DNA from: Fidelibacterota bacterium | Lineage (GTDB): Bacteria > Fidelibacterota > Marinisomatia > Marinisomatales > UBA1611 | Length of the DNA: 55,630 nucleotides | Direction: 5' to 3' | NCBI GenBank assembly: GCA_028338895.1 | Contig: JAOLAV010000004.1 | Span: 1-55,630, forward strand | Shown: positions 34,985 through 44,505 of the stretch, piece after piece | Layout: each line of letters starts with the position of its first letter | How positions within the stretch are numbered: position 1 is the stretch's first letter | Position numbers and translations under genes: made by a program | The notes under the pieces: generated by a model | Databases searched by the model: none | The model's input: only the letters and a program-made list of their open reading frames with translations | What the model was told of the DNA's origin: nothing

Positions 34985-36463
34985 ATGAATTTTAAAAATT
35001 TAGCTTATCTCTTTTTTATTTTAAATATTTTATTTTCTGAAGTTCATGTTTTTAACCGAAGCAATGGTACAGAATCTGAAATTGAAACTCTTTCTGGTAT
35101 AACTCCTCTTCATCTATCCGCTAAAGACTTAGCCAATGCATTCTCATCAAAAATTTATGAGAATGAGGAAAGAAGAAAACTTGTTATCTACATTTCTGGT
35201 CATAAAGTAAAAATTTCTGGTAATAGTAGTTTTATTATGATCGATGATAAAGCATATCAAATGACTCAGATAGCTAAAATTGAGTTAAAAGATTTATATG
35301 TCCCAGCTGAAGCATTTATCAACATATTAAAAGCAACAATACTACCAGGTATAAACTTTGATTTGAAAAAAGAATTATTAGATATCGATATAGTTAAATT
35401 CAATATTACGGGTATACATATTGAAACAAAATCGAATGGAACAATTATAAAGCTAGAAACTAAAAAACCTTTTTCAGACCAAAACATTAGTTCTTTTATT
35501 AATAAACATGGATGGTTTTATTTAACCGTGGCAGGTGCGGTAGTTGATACTTTTACAATTAATACAGCTCTTACAAGAGGAATTATTCGCCGAGTAGAAT
35601 CAGACCAAATTGGTAAAACAGCTCAAGTCGCTTTTAAATTAGCAGGTGAAGTCATAAGTCATGAGTGGTACCAAAGCTTGGACCCTTATGAGATCGTAAT
35701 AACTTTGCGTACACCCCTAGGAAAAGTAACTGAGCAGCACATTGATGATGTGAAAAAACGATGGCATTTAGATACTGTAGTTCTTGATGCTGGACATGGG
35801 GGTAAGGATCCTGGTTCGCAAGGGAAGTATGGAACAAAAGAAAAAGATGTTGTTCTAGATATAACAAAAAGAGTGGGGCGCCTGTTAGAGAAAAAAACAG
35901 GTATTAAAGTAATTTATACAAGAGAAGAAGATGTTTTTGTCCCCTTAATTAGCAGGACAAAGATGGCTAATGATGCTAATGGGAAATTATTTGTTAGTAT
36001 TCATGCAAATTCTAACCCGAATAGGAAAGTTCAAGGATTTGAAACATATTTGTTACGCCCAGGTAAAAGTGAAGATGCTATTGAGGTTGCATCACGTGAA
36101 AATGCCGTAATAAAGATGGAAGATAAAACAGGGCATTATGATAAATTATCTGGGGAAAGCTTAATTATGGCTACAATGGCTCAAAGTATGTTTTTGAAAG
36201 AGAGTGAAGACTTAGCTTCTATAATTCAAATGGAATTAGATAAGAGGCTTGATACTCCTAATAGAGGAGTTAAGCAAGCAGGGTTTTATGTTCTAATTGG
36301 AGCTTCAATGCCTAATGTTTTAGTCGAAGTTGGTTATTTGTCAAATCCTGGAGAAGAAAAAAAGTTAAAGCAATCGGAGCATAAAGAAAGGATTGCCCAA
36401 TCCATATTTGAAGGGATTAAACAATTTAAATTTTCACGAGAAAAATTATTGGTAGGAGATTAA
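34985..36463 (+). CDS. N-acetylmuramoyl-L-alanine amidase (AmiC-like)
   Basis: A 492-residue exported protein: signal peptide (AYLFFILNILFSEV), a copper-amine-oxidase-N-like domain (LYVPAEAFINILKATILPG), an AMIN-like middle (about residues 140-245), and a C-terminal Amidase_3 zinc domain. Catalytic motifs are VVLDAGHGGKDPGSQG (His ligand), KEKDVVLDITKRVGRLL (Glu), LFVSIHANSNPNRKVQGFET (second His) and VLVEVGYLSNPGEE (Glu). It cuts the stem peptide from murein, typically during daughter-cell separation. Followed within 3 bases by the glutamate racemase gene. Confidence 0.93.
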   Translation: MNFKNLAYLFFILNILFSEVHVFNRSNGTESEIETLSGITPLHLSAKDLANAFSSKIYENEERRKLVIYISGHKVKISGNSSFIMIDDKAYQMTQIAKIELKDLYVPAEAFINILKATILPGINFDLKKELLDIDIVKFNITGIHIETKSNGTIIKLETKKPFSDQNISSFINKHGWFYLTVAGAVVDTFTINTALTRGIIRRVESDQIGKTAQVAFKLAGEVISHEWYQSLDPYEIVITLRTPLGKVTEQHIDDVKKRWHLDTVVLDAGHGGKDPGSQGKYGTKEKDVVLDITKRVGRLLEKKTGIKVIYTREEDVFVPLISRTKMANDANGKLFVSIHANSNPNRKVQGFETYLLRPGKSEDAIEVASRENAVIKMEDKTGHYDKLSGESLIMATMAQSMFLKESEDLASIIQMELDKRLDTPNRGVKQAGFYVLIGASMPNVLVEVGYLSNPGEEKKLKQSEHKERIAQSIFEGIKQFKFSREKLLVGD

Positions 36464-36466
36464 AAG

Positions 36467-37264
36467 TTGGATAATAGGCCAATTGGTGTTTTTGATTCAG
36501 GGCTTGGTGGGCTTACTGTTTTAAAAGCTCTAAAAATAGCACTACCAAATGAAAATTTTATCTATGTTGGTGATACAGCTAGAGTACCCTATGGTAATAA
36601 AAGCAGAAAAAAAATTAAGCAATATTCTGATCAAATTTCTAAATGGCTAATTGCTCAAGATTGTAAAATGGTTGTAGTTGCTTGTAATACCGCATCAGCG
36701 ATTGCTCTTGAATCATTAAGAATGAAATTTTCAATTCCGATAATAGGTGTAATTAATTCCGGAGTTAGGCGAGCAATTCATTTATCCCAAAATTCTCATA
36801 TTGCTGTTTTAGCTACTGCTGCAACTATAAAATCTGATGAATATGGCAAGCAATTAAAAGCTTTGAACTCTCAAATTATCATAAAAAATATAGCCTGCCC
36901 ATTATTTGTTCCTCTAGTAGAGGAAGGACTCACCAATGATCATTTATCGTTATCAGTAATAAAAATGTATCTAAAAAGCTTGAAAAATTCCAAATTTGAT
37001 ACGGTGATATTAGGTTGTACGCATTATCCGCTCTTAAAAGATCCCATCCAAAATATTCTAGGTGACAAAGTTAAGCTTGTTGATTCAGGTAATGCTATTG
37101 TGAAAGAGGTCGAAGAATTTTTAATGGAAAATAATTTAATGTCAAAAATTAGTCAGGGTATCTTTCATTGTTTTGTTACTGATGAGCCTGAAAGTTTTGA
37201 TAAGATTGCTGAAAGATTTTTACAAACAAAATTAGTTGGAACCTCCCACATTGAACTCTTCTAA
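36467..37264 (+). CDS. murI: Glutamate racemase
   Basis: A 265-residue protein from a TTG start: (M)DNRPIGVFDSGLGGLTVLKA is the usual opening. Both catalytic cysteines are present, in VVACNTASAIAL and VILGCTHYPLL. FIYVGDTARVPYGNKS and ATAATIKSDEY are further family motifs. It makes D-glutamate for peptidoglycan, which fits the amidase gene next to it. No ATG fits better; TTG is 3 bases past the amidase stop and GGAG precedes it. The 3' end overlaps the folC frame. Confidence 0.93.
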   Translation: MDNRPIGVFDSGLGGLTVLKALKIALPNENFIYVGDTARVPYGNKSRKKIKQYSDQISKWLIAQDCKMVVVACNTASAIALESLRMKFSIPIIGVINSGVRRAIHLSQNSHIAVLATAATIKSDEYGKQLKALNSQIIIKNIACPLFVPLVEEGLTNDHLSLSVIKMYLKSLKNSKFDTVILGCTHYPLLKDPIQNILGDKVKLVDSGNAIVKEVEEFLMENNLMSKISQGIFHCFVTDEPESFDKIAERFLQTKLVGTSHIELF

Positions 37265-38513
37265 TATTTCAGAACTTTTAGACTCTTTATATTCTTTAGA
37301 GAGATTAGGCATCAAAATGGGCCTTGAGCATACTGAGGAATTACTTAAGTCGATTGGGAACCCTCAAAAAAGATTAAAATTTATACATATTGCGGGTACA
37401 AATGGGAAAGGGTCTACGAGTGCTCATATTGAAAGTGTTTTAAGGAAAACTGGAAGAAAAGTTGGATTATATACATCTCCGCATTTAATAAATTTTAACG
37501 AGCGAATTAGAATTAATGGAGTGCCAATAACAGATTCAGGAATTGTCTCTTTTTTAGAGCCAAATTGGGCCAGTATAAATAAAATAGAATCTACATTTTT
37601 TGAAACTACAACTGCAATGGCATTTAATTACTTTGACATCAATAATGTGGATATTGCAATTATTGAAACAGGTCTTGGTGGCCGGTTAGACTCGACTAAT
37701 GTAATAAAGCCATTATTCTCTATTATTACATCTATATCATTCGATCACATCGATATTTTAGGTAACAGCCTTGAAGAAATTGCAGAAGAGAAAGCTGGAA
37801 TAATAAAAAAAGGTGTTCCACTTATCACCCTAAAACAAAATATCAAAATAGATAAGGTTCTATCCGATAAAGCAAATAATGTAAAATCAAGAATAGTTCT
37901 ATCCGACCCACCATCTAAAATAAAAATAACTTCTTCAGGCACAGAATTTTTGCAAAATAATACATTTTATAAAACTGGATTGATCGGAAAGCATCAAGCA
38001 GAGAATGCTTCTCTTGCTATAACAGCACTTAAGTTTTTTGATCCTAAAATAAATGATGAAGATATTAATAATAGTTTTATCAGGATTGTTTGGCCAGGAA
38101 GACTTCAAAAACTAGGGTTTAATATTTATTATGATGTAGCGCATAATCAAGATGGTCTTAAACTGATTATCAATTATTTAGAGCATAAATATCCCAACAA
38201 AAAAATATTTGGACTATTTTGTTTAAAAGGCGATAAGGATTTAGGTGGAATTGCAAAGATCCTTTCTAACAAATTTTCAAAATTATATATTTCGACTGAC
38301 AAGAATAATCAGTTATTAAGCGGATTATCTCTATCCAAAACACTAAAGAAAAATGGAGTGGATAGCGATGTACTTTCATCTGTAAAAGTCGGAGTCTCGA
38401 AGCTCATTGGCTTAACAAAAAAAAATAGTGTTGGGCTCATCTTTGGTACACATTATATAGCAGAAGAGGTTTTTAATGAATTTGAAATATCATTTGACAG
38501 AGGAATAATTTAG
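37236..38513 (+). CDS. folC: Folylpolyglutamate synthase / dihydrofolate synthase
   Basis: A 425-residue Mur-ligase-family enzyme. Motifs are GIKMGLEHTEELLKSIGNP, the P-loop HIAGTNGKGSTSAHI, GLYTSPHLINFNERIRING, ETGLGGRLDSTNVI, SFDHIDILGNSLEEIAEEKA (with carbamylated-Lys region), and the C-terminal WPGRLQKLG and YDVAHNQDGL. It adds glutamate to folates and, in many bacteria, to dihydropteroate. The start is uncertain: TTG 37236 overlaps murI by 29 bases, and TTG 37251 gives a slightly shorter N terminus that also fits. Confidence 0.92.
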   Translation: MEPPTLNSSNISELLDSLYSLERLGIKMGLEHTEELLKSIGNPQKRLKFIHIAGTNGKGSTSAHIESVLRKTGRKVGLYTSPHLINFNERIRINGVPITDSGIVSFLEPNWASINKIESTFFETTTAMAFNYFDINNVDIAIIETGLGGRLDSTNVIKPLFSIITSISFDHIDILGNSLEEIAEEKAGIIKKGVPLITLKQNIKIDKVLSDKANNVKSRIVLSDPPSKIKITSSGTEFLQNNTFYKTGLIGKHQAENASLAITALKFFDPKINDEDINNSFIRIVWPGRLQKLGFNIYYDVAHNQDGLKLIINYLEHKYPNKKIFGLFCLKGDKDLGGIAKILSNKFSKLYISTDKNNQLLSGLSLSKTLKKNGVDSDVLSSVKVGVSKLIGLTKKNSVGLIFGTHYIAEEVFNEFEISFDRGII

Positions 38514-38592
38514 TGTAATTTCAATCAGTTCCAATGTTTCCACGGGGCTTATTATTTAAATTTTCCAAAGTTTTACATAGGTTACAAAATAT

Positions 38593-39844
38593 ATGGATCT
38601 TAACGAATTACAATCATTACATATTAAAGAGCTGACTAAGCTAGCTCAAGATTTAAAGATTGAAGGCGGTGTTACAGGCCTCAATAAACAAGAATTAATT
38701 GTTAAAATATTAGAAGCCAATGCTAAAAAAGATGGTTCTTTTTCGGCAAGAGGTGTTTTAGAAGTGATGCCAGATGGTTATGGTTTTTTACGTTCGTCTG
38801 ATTTTAATTACCTCCCAGGTCCTGATGATATTTATGTAAGTCCTTCCCAAATTAAAAGATTTGGTTTAAAAACAGGGCATCTTATTTCTGGTGAGATTAG
38901 GCCTCCAAAATCAAAAGAGCGTTTTTATGCTCTATTAAAAGTATTAACAGTTAATGATAAGCCTCTAGAAGAACTAAAAAATATAATATTATTTGGCAAC
39001 TTCACTCCTCTTTACCCTGAGGAAAAATTCAATCTAGAAACGGATCCAAAAGATTTATCCATGAGAATTATGGATTTAATGTCTCCCATTGGTAAGGGGC
39101 AAAGAGGATTAATCGTCGCACAGCCAAAAAACCGGGAAAACAATACTTTTGCAAACATTAGCAAACTCTATTAGTAAAAACCATCCTGAAACAAAAAGAA
39201 TTGTTCTTCTTATTGATGAAAGACCTGAAGAAGTGACTGATATGAAGAGGAATGTTGATGCTGAAGTAATTAGTTCAACCTTTGATGAGCCGCCGGAGCG
39301 ACATGTCTCTGTAGCAGATATGGTTCTTCAAAAAGCAAAAAGAATGGTCGAATACGGAGACGACGTTGTTATTCTTCTAGATAGCATCACGCGGCTTGCA
39401 AGAGCTCATAATGCTGTTACGCCACATAGTGGTAAAATACTATCAGGTGGTGTTGATTTTAATGCTTTAAAAAAGCCAAAGCAGTTTTTTGGCGCAGCAA
39501 GAAATACTGAAGAAGCTGGAAGCCTGACTATAATATCAACGGCATTGATTGAAACCGGAAGTCGTGCAGATGAAGTTATTTTTGAAGAATTTAAAGGTAC
39601 TGGGAATATGGAGCTTGTTCTTGATAGAGGTTTGAGCGATAGAAGAATGTATCCAGCATTTAATATAATACGCTCCGGAACAAGAAAAGAAGAGCTCTTG
39701 CTTGATCGTAAAGTCTTAGGTCGTATGTGGATTCTGCGTAAACTTTTAAACGATATGAAAGTAGAAGAAGCAATGGCTTTTATGCAAGATAGAATGAAAA
39801 GGACAAAAACAAATGCAGAGTTCCTTGACACAATGAGTCAATAA
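38593..39844 (+). CDS. rho: Transcription termination factor Rho, frameshifted
   Basis: Two overlapping frames encode one Rho. The first (38593-39174) has the N-terminal helical domain ([20 protein letters not shown]), the RNA-binding cold-shock domain ([30 protein letters not shown]) and [14 protein letters not shown], then derails to a TAG. The second supplies [61 protein letters not shown] and RIYPAFNI-like [19 protein letters not shown]. One A too many in the A6 at 39126-39131 explains it: with A5 the Walker A reads PKTGKT and the protein has 416 residues, normal for Rho. Both halves show no other damage. Confidence 0.92.
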
Positions 39845-39864
39845 AAATTTGAATAATTTTTTTT

Positions 39865-40947
39865 ATGGCTGATAGTTTTCCTGATATAAAAACAATTGTA
39901 GTTAGGGTTAACACGGATAAACCCGTTAGGAAAACACCTTATCAGGTCAAAGGTGTTTTTATGCGTCAGTTTCCCGATGAAGCTATAGTACCTATGTTAA
40001 ATGGGTCCTTACGAGATCAGTTTTTATATCCAAGAGTCCAAGTCAAAATTTTAAATGAGCAAATATATATTATAGGTATTAACGAAGGTGTTAGTCCCGT
40101 TCTTCAACTATCTGAAAAATTCAAAGCATTTGATTTTGGGAATATTACTTTTGAAGTCGAAAGTTTTGATATCGAAGAATCAAAAGAGCAGTTTATTCCA
40201 TCTTCTAAATTATTAAGATATCGTTTTGTTACTCCTTGGGTTGCTCTTAACCATATGACTGGAGGTAAGTATCGTTTTTTAACCAATCAAGAAAAACCAT
40301 CTTATTTAAATAAATTAATTGGTCAAAATATAGTTTTCTTAGCAAATGAAGTTGGAATCAAATTAAAAGACGATATAGTTACTCGGGTAAATGTATCGAG
40401 CCTATTTCCTAAGCCTGTTGATGATAATAAATGGGGTGCTTTTATGGGTGATTTTGAAACAAACTTCATATTACCAAATTATATTGGAGTGGGTAATGGA
40501 ATTACGAGGGGATTCGGAACAATATTTGGTGTCTTCAACCCCGATCTTTTATCTTTTAATAAAAAAGAATTGGAAGATGATACTGGTTCAAAAGAGCCTT
40601 TAGAAATAGATAAACAAGAAAATCTTGAGGTGATATCCACATTAGATGTTCCAAAACCAAAAAGAAAAAAGCGTAATAACTCAAGAAATAATCGGAAGAA
40701 ACAAAATAAAAAAATAGATTCAAAGAAAGTTCAATCAGAACAAAGCACTTCCAAAAAAAGAATAAACATAAAAAGTCAAAAGAAGAATCAAAGCTCTAAT
40801 AAAAAATATCCTAGGTCAGGAAGAGTCTTTTCAGAAGAATTTGATATTGAACCGGATACAGTTAATGTTAAACCTGATGTTACTAATGATGATATTGATC
40901 AAAAATTTAATACAGAACAGCATCACAAAAAGCAACATAAGTTTTAA
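39865..40947 (+). CDS. Cas6b-like RAMP protein with a basic tail, outside any CRISPR locus
   Basis: A 360-residue protein. Residues about 1-130 look like a Cas6b N-terminal ferredoxin-like domain (TPYQVKGVFMRQFPDE, LYPRVQVKIL, YIIGINEGV). Residues about 115-225 match the Cas6b C-terminal domain: LLRYRFVTPWVALNHMTGG, YLNKLIGQNIVFLANEVG, GAFMGDFETNFILPNYIGVG and the glycine-rich loop GVGNGITRGFGTIFG that grips crRNA in RAMP proteins. A disordered lysine-rich tail of about 120 residues follows (PKRKKRNNSRNNRKKQNKK), ending HHKKQHKF. Cas6 enzymes cut CRISPR RNA; no array or other cas gene is visible here. It sits 20 bases after rho and its stop overlaps the aminotransferase ATG, implying a household RNA-binding or RNA-cutting job. 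Confidence 0.7.
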   Translation: MADSFPDIKTIVVRVNTDKPVRKTPYQVKGVFMRQFPDEAIVPMLNGSLRDQFLYPRVQVKILNEQIYIIGINEGVSPVLQLSEKFKAFDFGNITFEVESFDIEESKEQFIPSSKLLRYRFVTPWVALNHMTGGKYRFLTNQEKPSYLNKLIGQNIVFLANEVGIKLKDDIVTRVNVSSLFPKPVDDNKWGAFMGDFETNFILPNYIGVGNGITRGFGTIFGVFNPDLLSFNKKELEDDTGSKEPLEIDKQENLEVISTLDVPKPKRKKRNNSRNNRKKQNKKIDSKKVQSEQSTSKKRINIKSQKKNQSSNKKYPRSGRVFSEEFDIEPDTVNVKPDVTNDDIDQKFNTEQHHKKQHKF

Positions 40948-42149
40948 TGACCAAATTTGCAAATAGAGTTCATAAAGTAAAACCATCTTTTACGCTGCAA
41001 ATGGCTACAATTGCAGCCGAGATGAAGTCCAAGGGACTAGATGTCATAAACTTTTCAGTTGGAGAGCCTGATTTTAACACACCCTTAAAAATCATAGAAG
41101 CTGGAAAGAAAGCAATGGATGATGGTTTTACCAAATATACTGCTGGTCCAGGGATGGTAGAATTAAGGCAAGCTATTTGTACTAAGCTTAAAAGAGAGAA
41201 TGGTCTCTCTTATGAGCCAGCTGATATCCTTGTTTCAAACGGTGAAAAGCAAAGCCTTTACAACGTTTGCCAAGCATTATTTGACGAAGGTGATGAAGTT
41301 GTTATTTTTCGACCTTATTGGGTTTCATTTCCAGAATTTGTTCGTCTTTCTGATGCAGAGCCAATTTTAGTTGACACATTACCAGAAAAAAACTTTGAGC
41401 CGGATTTTAATGATTTGAAATCTAAAATAAACTCTAAAATTAAAGGAGTAATTCTTAATTCTCCTTCAAATCCAACGGGAGGTGTTTGGAGTAAAGAGGC
41501 TATTCTTAAATTACTTAAAACTGCAAAAGAGAATAATTGGGTAGTTATTTCAGATGAGTGTTATGAGCGACTCGTCTACGATGGTGAATTTATTAGCACT
41601 GAAAAGTTAAATCGAGATTATAATATCCAAGCAGATGTTGTCACATGTATAAGCTTATCAAAAACATATGCAATGACAGGTTGGAGGATTGGATATGCTG
41701 CAGGTCCCCGAGAAATAATTAAAGCAATGTCAAAAATTCAAGGCCAGGCAACTTCGTGCGCAAATTCAATTGGGCAAAAAGCAGCAATTGAAGCTCTCTT
41801 AGGAGATCAAAGCTGTGTGGAAGAAATGAAAGAGGCATTTAAAGAAAGACGAGACTTAGTTGTAGCCTTATTAAATGATATTCCAAATATATCTTGTCGT
41901 GTACCTGGAGGTGCATTTTATGCTTTTCCTGACTTTAGTTATTATTTGGGAATGTCTGCGAGCGGTAAGTTATTGAAAGATACTTTTGATATTTCTGAGT
42001 ATATTCTAAGCTCAGCTGAAGTAGTAACTGTTCCAGGAGATGGCTTTGGAGCTCCTGGGCATATTAGGTTCTCTTATGCTACTAGTACTGAAATAATTAG
42101 AAAAGGTATAAAGCGGGTAAAACTTGTTTTGAAAAATTTAAATAGTTAG
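40947..42149 (+). CDS. Class I pyridoxal-phosphate aminotransferase (aspartate-type)
   Basis: A 400-residue protein of the AAT-I (Ib-like) fold: INFSVGEPDFNTPLKI, GFTKYTAGPGMVELRQAI, NGEKQSLYNVCQALFDEGDE, LNSPSNPTGGVW, ISDECYERLVYDG (Asp/Tyr to PLP), the Schiff-base lysine in SLSKTYAMTGWRIGYAAGP, and GHIRFSYATS with the substrate Arg. It moves the amino group between aspartate and 2-oxoglutarate or related acids. Its ATG overlaps the Cas6b-like stop. Confidence 0.93.
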   Translation: MTKFANRVHKVKPSFTLQMATIAAEMKSKGLDVINFSVGEPDFNTPLKIIEAGKKAMDDGFTKYTAGPGMVELRQAICTKLKRENGLSYEPADILVSNGEKQSLYNVCQALFDEGDEVVIFRPYWVSFPEFVRLSDAEPILVDTLPEKNFEPDFNDLKSKINSKIKGVILNSPSNPTGGVWSKEAILKLLKTAKENNWVVISDECYERLVYDGEFISTEKLNRDYNIQADVVTCISLSKTYAMTGWRIGYAAGPREIIKAMSKIQGQATSCANSIGQKAAIEALLGDQSCVEEMKEAFKERRDLVVALLNDIPNISCRVPGGAFYAFPDFSYYLGMSASGKLLKDTFDISEYILSSAEVVTVPGDGFGAPGHIRFSYATSTEIIRKGIKRVKLVLKNLNS

Positions 42150-42158
42150 AGGTAAATA

Positions 42159-42407
42159 ATGAAAAAAGATGTACATCCAAAAAATTATAGATTAGTTGTT
42201 TTTAAAGATACTTCATGTGAACATACTTTTTTGACTCGATCCACTGTTGAGACAAAAGATACTATTAATTGGGATGATGGTAATGAATATCCATTATATA
42301 AAATTGAAATTTCTAATAAATCACATCCATTTTTTACAGGGAAGCAAAATCTTGTTGATACTGCAGGTCGTATAGAAAAATTTAATAGAAAATACGGTAA
42401 AAAATAA
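42159..42407 (+). CDS. rpmE2: 50S ribosomal protein L31, type B
   Basis: An 82-residue L31: [40 protein letters not shown] and [16 protein letters not shown]. It lacks the CxxC zinc ribbon of the A-type, which fits the zinc-independent B-type. A good AGAGG site lies upstream. The gene is in the classical rho-rpmE-prfA-prmC neighbourhood. A terminator follows. Confidence 0.95.
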   Translation: MKKDVHPKNYRLVVFKDTSCEHTFLTRSTVETKDTINWDDGNEYPLYKIEISNKSHPFFTGKQNLVDTAGRIEKFNRKYGKK

Positions 42408-42424
42408 GCTTACTTATCTTTTAA

Positions 42425-42457
42425 CAGCTCTTTATAAGATCAATGCATAAAGAGCTG
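42425..42457 (+). terminator. Rho-independent terminator after rpmE2
   Basis: An 11-bp stem CAGCTCTTTAT (42425-42435) with ATAAAGAGCTG (42447-42457), 11-base loop, then AATTTTATTAT. It separates the rho-to-rpmE2 unit from prfA. Confidence 0.85.
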
Positions 42458-42531
42458 AATTTTATTATATAAATACACTAAATATTCTTTAACGAAAGAT
42501 AGATATTTAGTTCAGTCTCTGAGGTGATAGT

Positions 42532-43599
42532 TTGAAAGAAAAATTAATTGCTATAGTTGATAAATATAATCATTTAGCTGAACAAATGGCTGACCCTCAA
42601 ATTTTTGGAAATCAAGAAAAGCTCACTCCAATTGCTAAGGAACACAGCTCACTTAGTGATATTGTCTCAGTTGGTAAAAGATATATAAATATTTTAGATC
42701 AGATTGATGACGACAAAGAGATGATGGATGGAGAAGATCAAGAATTAAAACAAATAGCTGAAGAAGAAATAAGTGGCTTAGAAGATGAGCTAATTGAAAT
42801 AGAAAAAGATTTAAAAGTTTTATTGTTACCAAAAAATCCAAATGATAATAAAAATTTAATTTTAGAGATTCGTGCTGGAACTGGTGGTGATGAGGCGGCT
42901 CTTTTTGCCTCTGATCTGTTTCGGATTTATATGCGCTATTCTGAAAGAAAAAAATGGGTTTTCGAAGTTTTAGATACTTCACAAACTGGAATTGGAGGAC
43001 TAAAAGAAGCAACTATTTCAATAAAAGGTTCTGGAGCTTTTGGTTTATTAAAGTACGAGAGTGGAGTTCATAGAGTGCAGAGAGTACCAAAAACAGAAAC
43101 AAATGGTCGAGTGCATACATCTGCTGCAACAATTGCTATATTACCTGAAGCCGAAGATATTGATGTAAATATTAATGAAACTGACTTAAAGATTGATACC
43201 TACCGTGCAAGTGGAGCTGGGGGGCAACATGTAAATAAAACAGAATCTGCAATCCGAATAACACATTTGCCGACAGGTTTAGTTGTCACTTGCCAAGATC
43301 AATCATCTCAACATAAAAATCGTGCAGCAGCATTAAAAGTTCTCAAATCTCGATTACTAGCAGCTGAAGAAGAAAAAGCTGCTTCTAAAAGAGCCGCTGA
43401 ACGTAGGAGCCTCGTTTCAACAGGAGATAGGTCCGCAAAAATTAGAACTTATAATTTCCCGCAAGGTCGTGTAACAGACCATCGAATTAATTTTACATCT
43501 TACAGATTGAATGAAATACGCGATGGTGATATTTCCGAACTAATAGAAAAATTAAAAATAGCTGAACAGCAGGAGATAATGGCTGCTGATTTAGTATGA
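42532..43599 (+). CDS. prfA: Peptide chain release factor 1
   Basis: A 355-residue class I release factor from a TTG start with a GAGGTGAT site just upstream. The codon-recognition PxT motif is in [20 protein letters not shown], which marks RF1 (UAA/UAG) rather than RF2. The catalytic GGQ is in [40 protein letters not shown] is also typical. RF1 does not read UGA, so UGA stops, and any UGA recoding as Sec, depend on RF2, whose gene is not in the window. Confidence 0.97.
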   Translation: MKEKLIAIVDKYNHLAEQMADPQIFGNQEKLTPIAKEHSSLSDIVSVGKRYINILDQIDDDKEMMDGEDQELKQIAEEEISGLEDELIEIEKDLKVLLLPKNPNDNKNLILEIRAGTGGDEAALFASDLFRIYMRYSERKKWVFEVLDTSQTGIGGLKEATISIKGSGAFGLLKYESGVHRVQRVPKTETNGRVHTSAATIAILPEAEDIDVNINETDLKIDTYRASGAGGQHVNKTESAIRITHLPTGLVVTCQDQSSQHKNRAAALKVLKSRLLAAEEEKAASKRAAERRSLVSTGDRSAKIRTYNFPQGRVTDHRINFTSYRLNEIRDGDISELIEKLKIAEQQEIMAADLV

Positions 43600-43643
43600 T
43601 TTTAAATATTTTAATATAAAATTTTAAAAGAGCCTATATAAAA

Positions 43644-44495
43644 ATGCCAAAAATTTGGCGAATTATTGATATAGTTGAATGGGCTGAGATCTATTTTAAG
43701 GAAAAAGATTTTGATAATCCTAGACTAGAAATTGAGTGGCTTCTTTGTGCGCTTCTAGACTGTAATAGAATAGATATATACCTTCGATTTGAAGAGCCAC
43801 TTTCTAAAGAGCAACTTAAAAACTTAAAAACTTGGATAAGTAGAAGAATAAAAAAAGAGCCACTTCAATATATAACAGGTAGTTGTGATTTTTACGGAAG
43901 GGACTTTATTGTTAATTGTAATGTTCTCATACCAAGACCTGAAACAGAAAGACTCATTGATATAGCTTTGAATAAATTAGATAATTCAAGTGAGCTTAGA
44001 ATTCTAGAGGTTGGAACCGGTTCTGGTTGCATTGCTGTGACGCTAGGTCTAGAAATGCCGAATTCTTATATTTATGCAGTTGATATTTCTCCAAATGCAT
44101 TAGAGGTTGCAAATATAAATAAACAAAGACAAAAAGCAGAAAATGTTAACTTTTTAGAAATGGATATTTTAAAGTTTATACCAGATGAAACCTTTGATTG
44201 TCTTATTTCTAATCCTCCATATATTCCAAAAGAGGAATTAAAAGTTCTTATGAAAGATGTCAAAGATTATGAGCCTTTAATTGCACTAACAGATAATAGT
44301 GATGGCTTAATTTTTTATAAGAAGTTTGCTGATATTGCATCAAATATAATTAAACCGGGAGGTTATATTATTCTAGAAGTTGGTTTGAAAGATCATCCTA
44401 AATTAGTTTCCAGGCTGTTCTCAGAACTAGGCTATGAAACGCAATTAGAAAAGGATTTTAATGGCGATGATAGAGTGATCATTATAAAAGTATAA
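43644..44495 (+). CDS. prmC: Release-factor glutamine methyltransferase PrmC
   Basis: A 283-residue protein: N-terminal helical recognition domain (DNPRLEIEWLLCALL, RRIKKEPLQYITGSCDFYGR), then a Rossmann SAM domain with LEVGTGSGCIAVTLGLE and the Gln-binding SNPPYIPKEE (NPPY). It methylates the GGQ glutamine of release factors. It directly follows prfA, its substrate's gene, as in most bacteria. Confidence 0.96.
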   Translation: MPKIWRIIDIVEWAEIYFKEKDFDNPRLEIEWLLCALLDCNRIDIYLRFEEPLSKEQLKNLKTWISRRIKKEPLQYITGSCDFYGRDFIVNCNVLIPRPETERLIDIALNKLDNSSELRILEVGTGSGCIAVTLGLEMPNSYIYAVDISPNALEVANINKQRQKAENVNFLEMDILKFIPDETFDCLISNPPYIPKEELKVLMKDVKDYEPLIALTDNSDGLIFYKKFADIASNIIKPGGYIILEVGLKDHPKLVSRLFSELGYETQLEKDFNGDDRVIIIKV

Positions 44496-44505
44496 AAAGG
44501 AATTT

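Noticed and set aside
39120-39140. Programmed ribosomal frameshifting in rho or motA.
   Set aside because: Neither site has a proper X-XXY-YYZ heptamer in frame for minus-one, nor a prfB-like stop/SD arrangement for plus-one, and neither protein is known to use it.
39406-39831. A 141-codon open frame antisense to rho.
   Set aside because: It mirrors the codon structure of the conserved Rho C-terminal half and has no ribosome site or recognisable motif.
38593-42149. A CRISPR array or other cas genes near the Cas6b-like protein.
   Set aside because: No regularly spaced repeats and no Cas1, Cas2, Cas3 or effector-like proteins were seen anywhere in the window.
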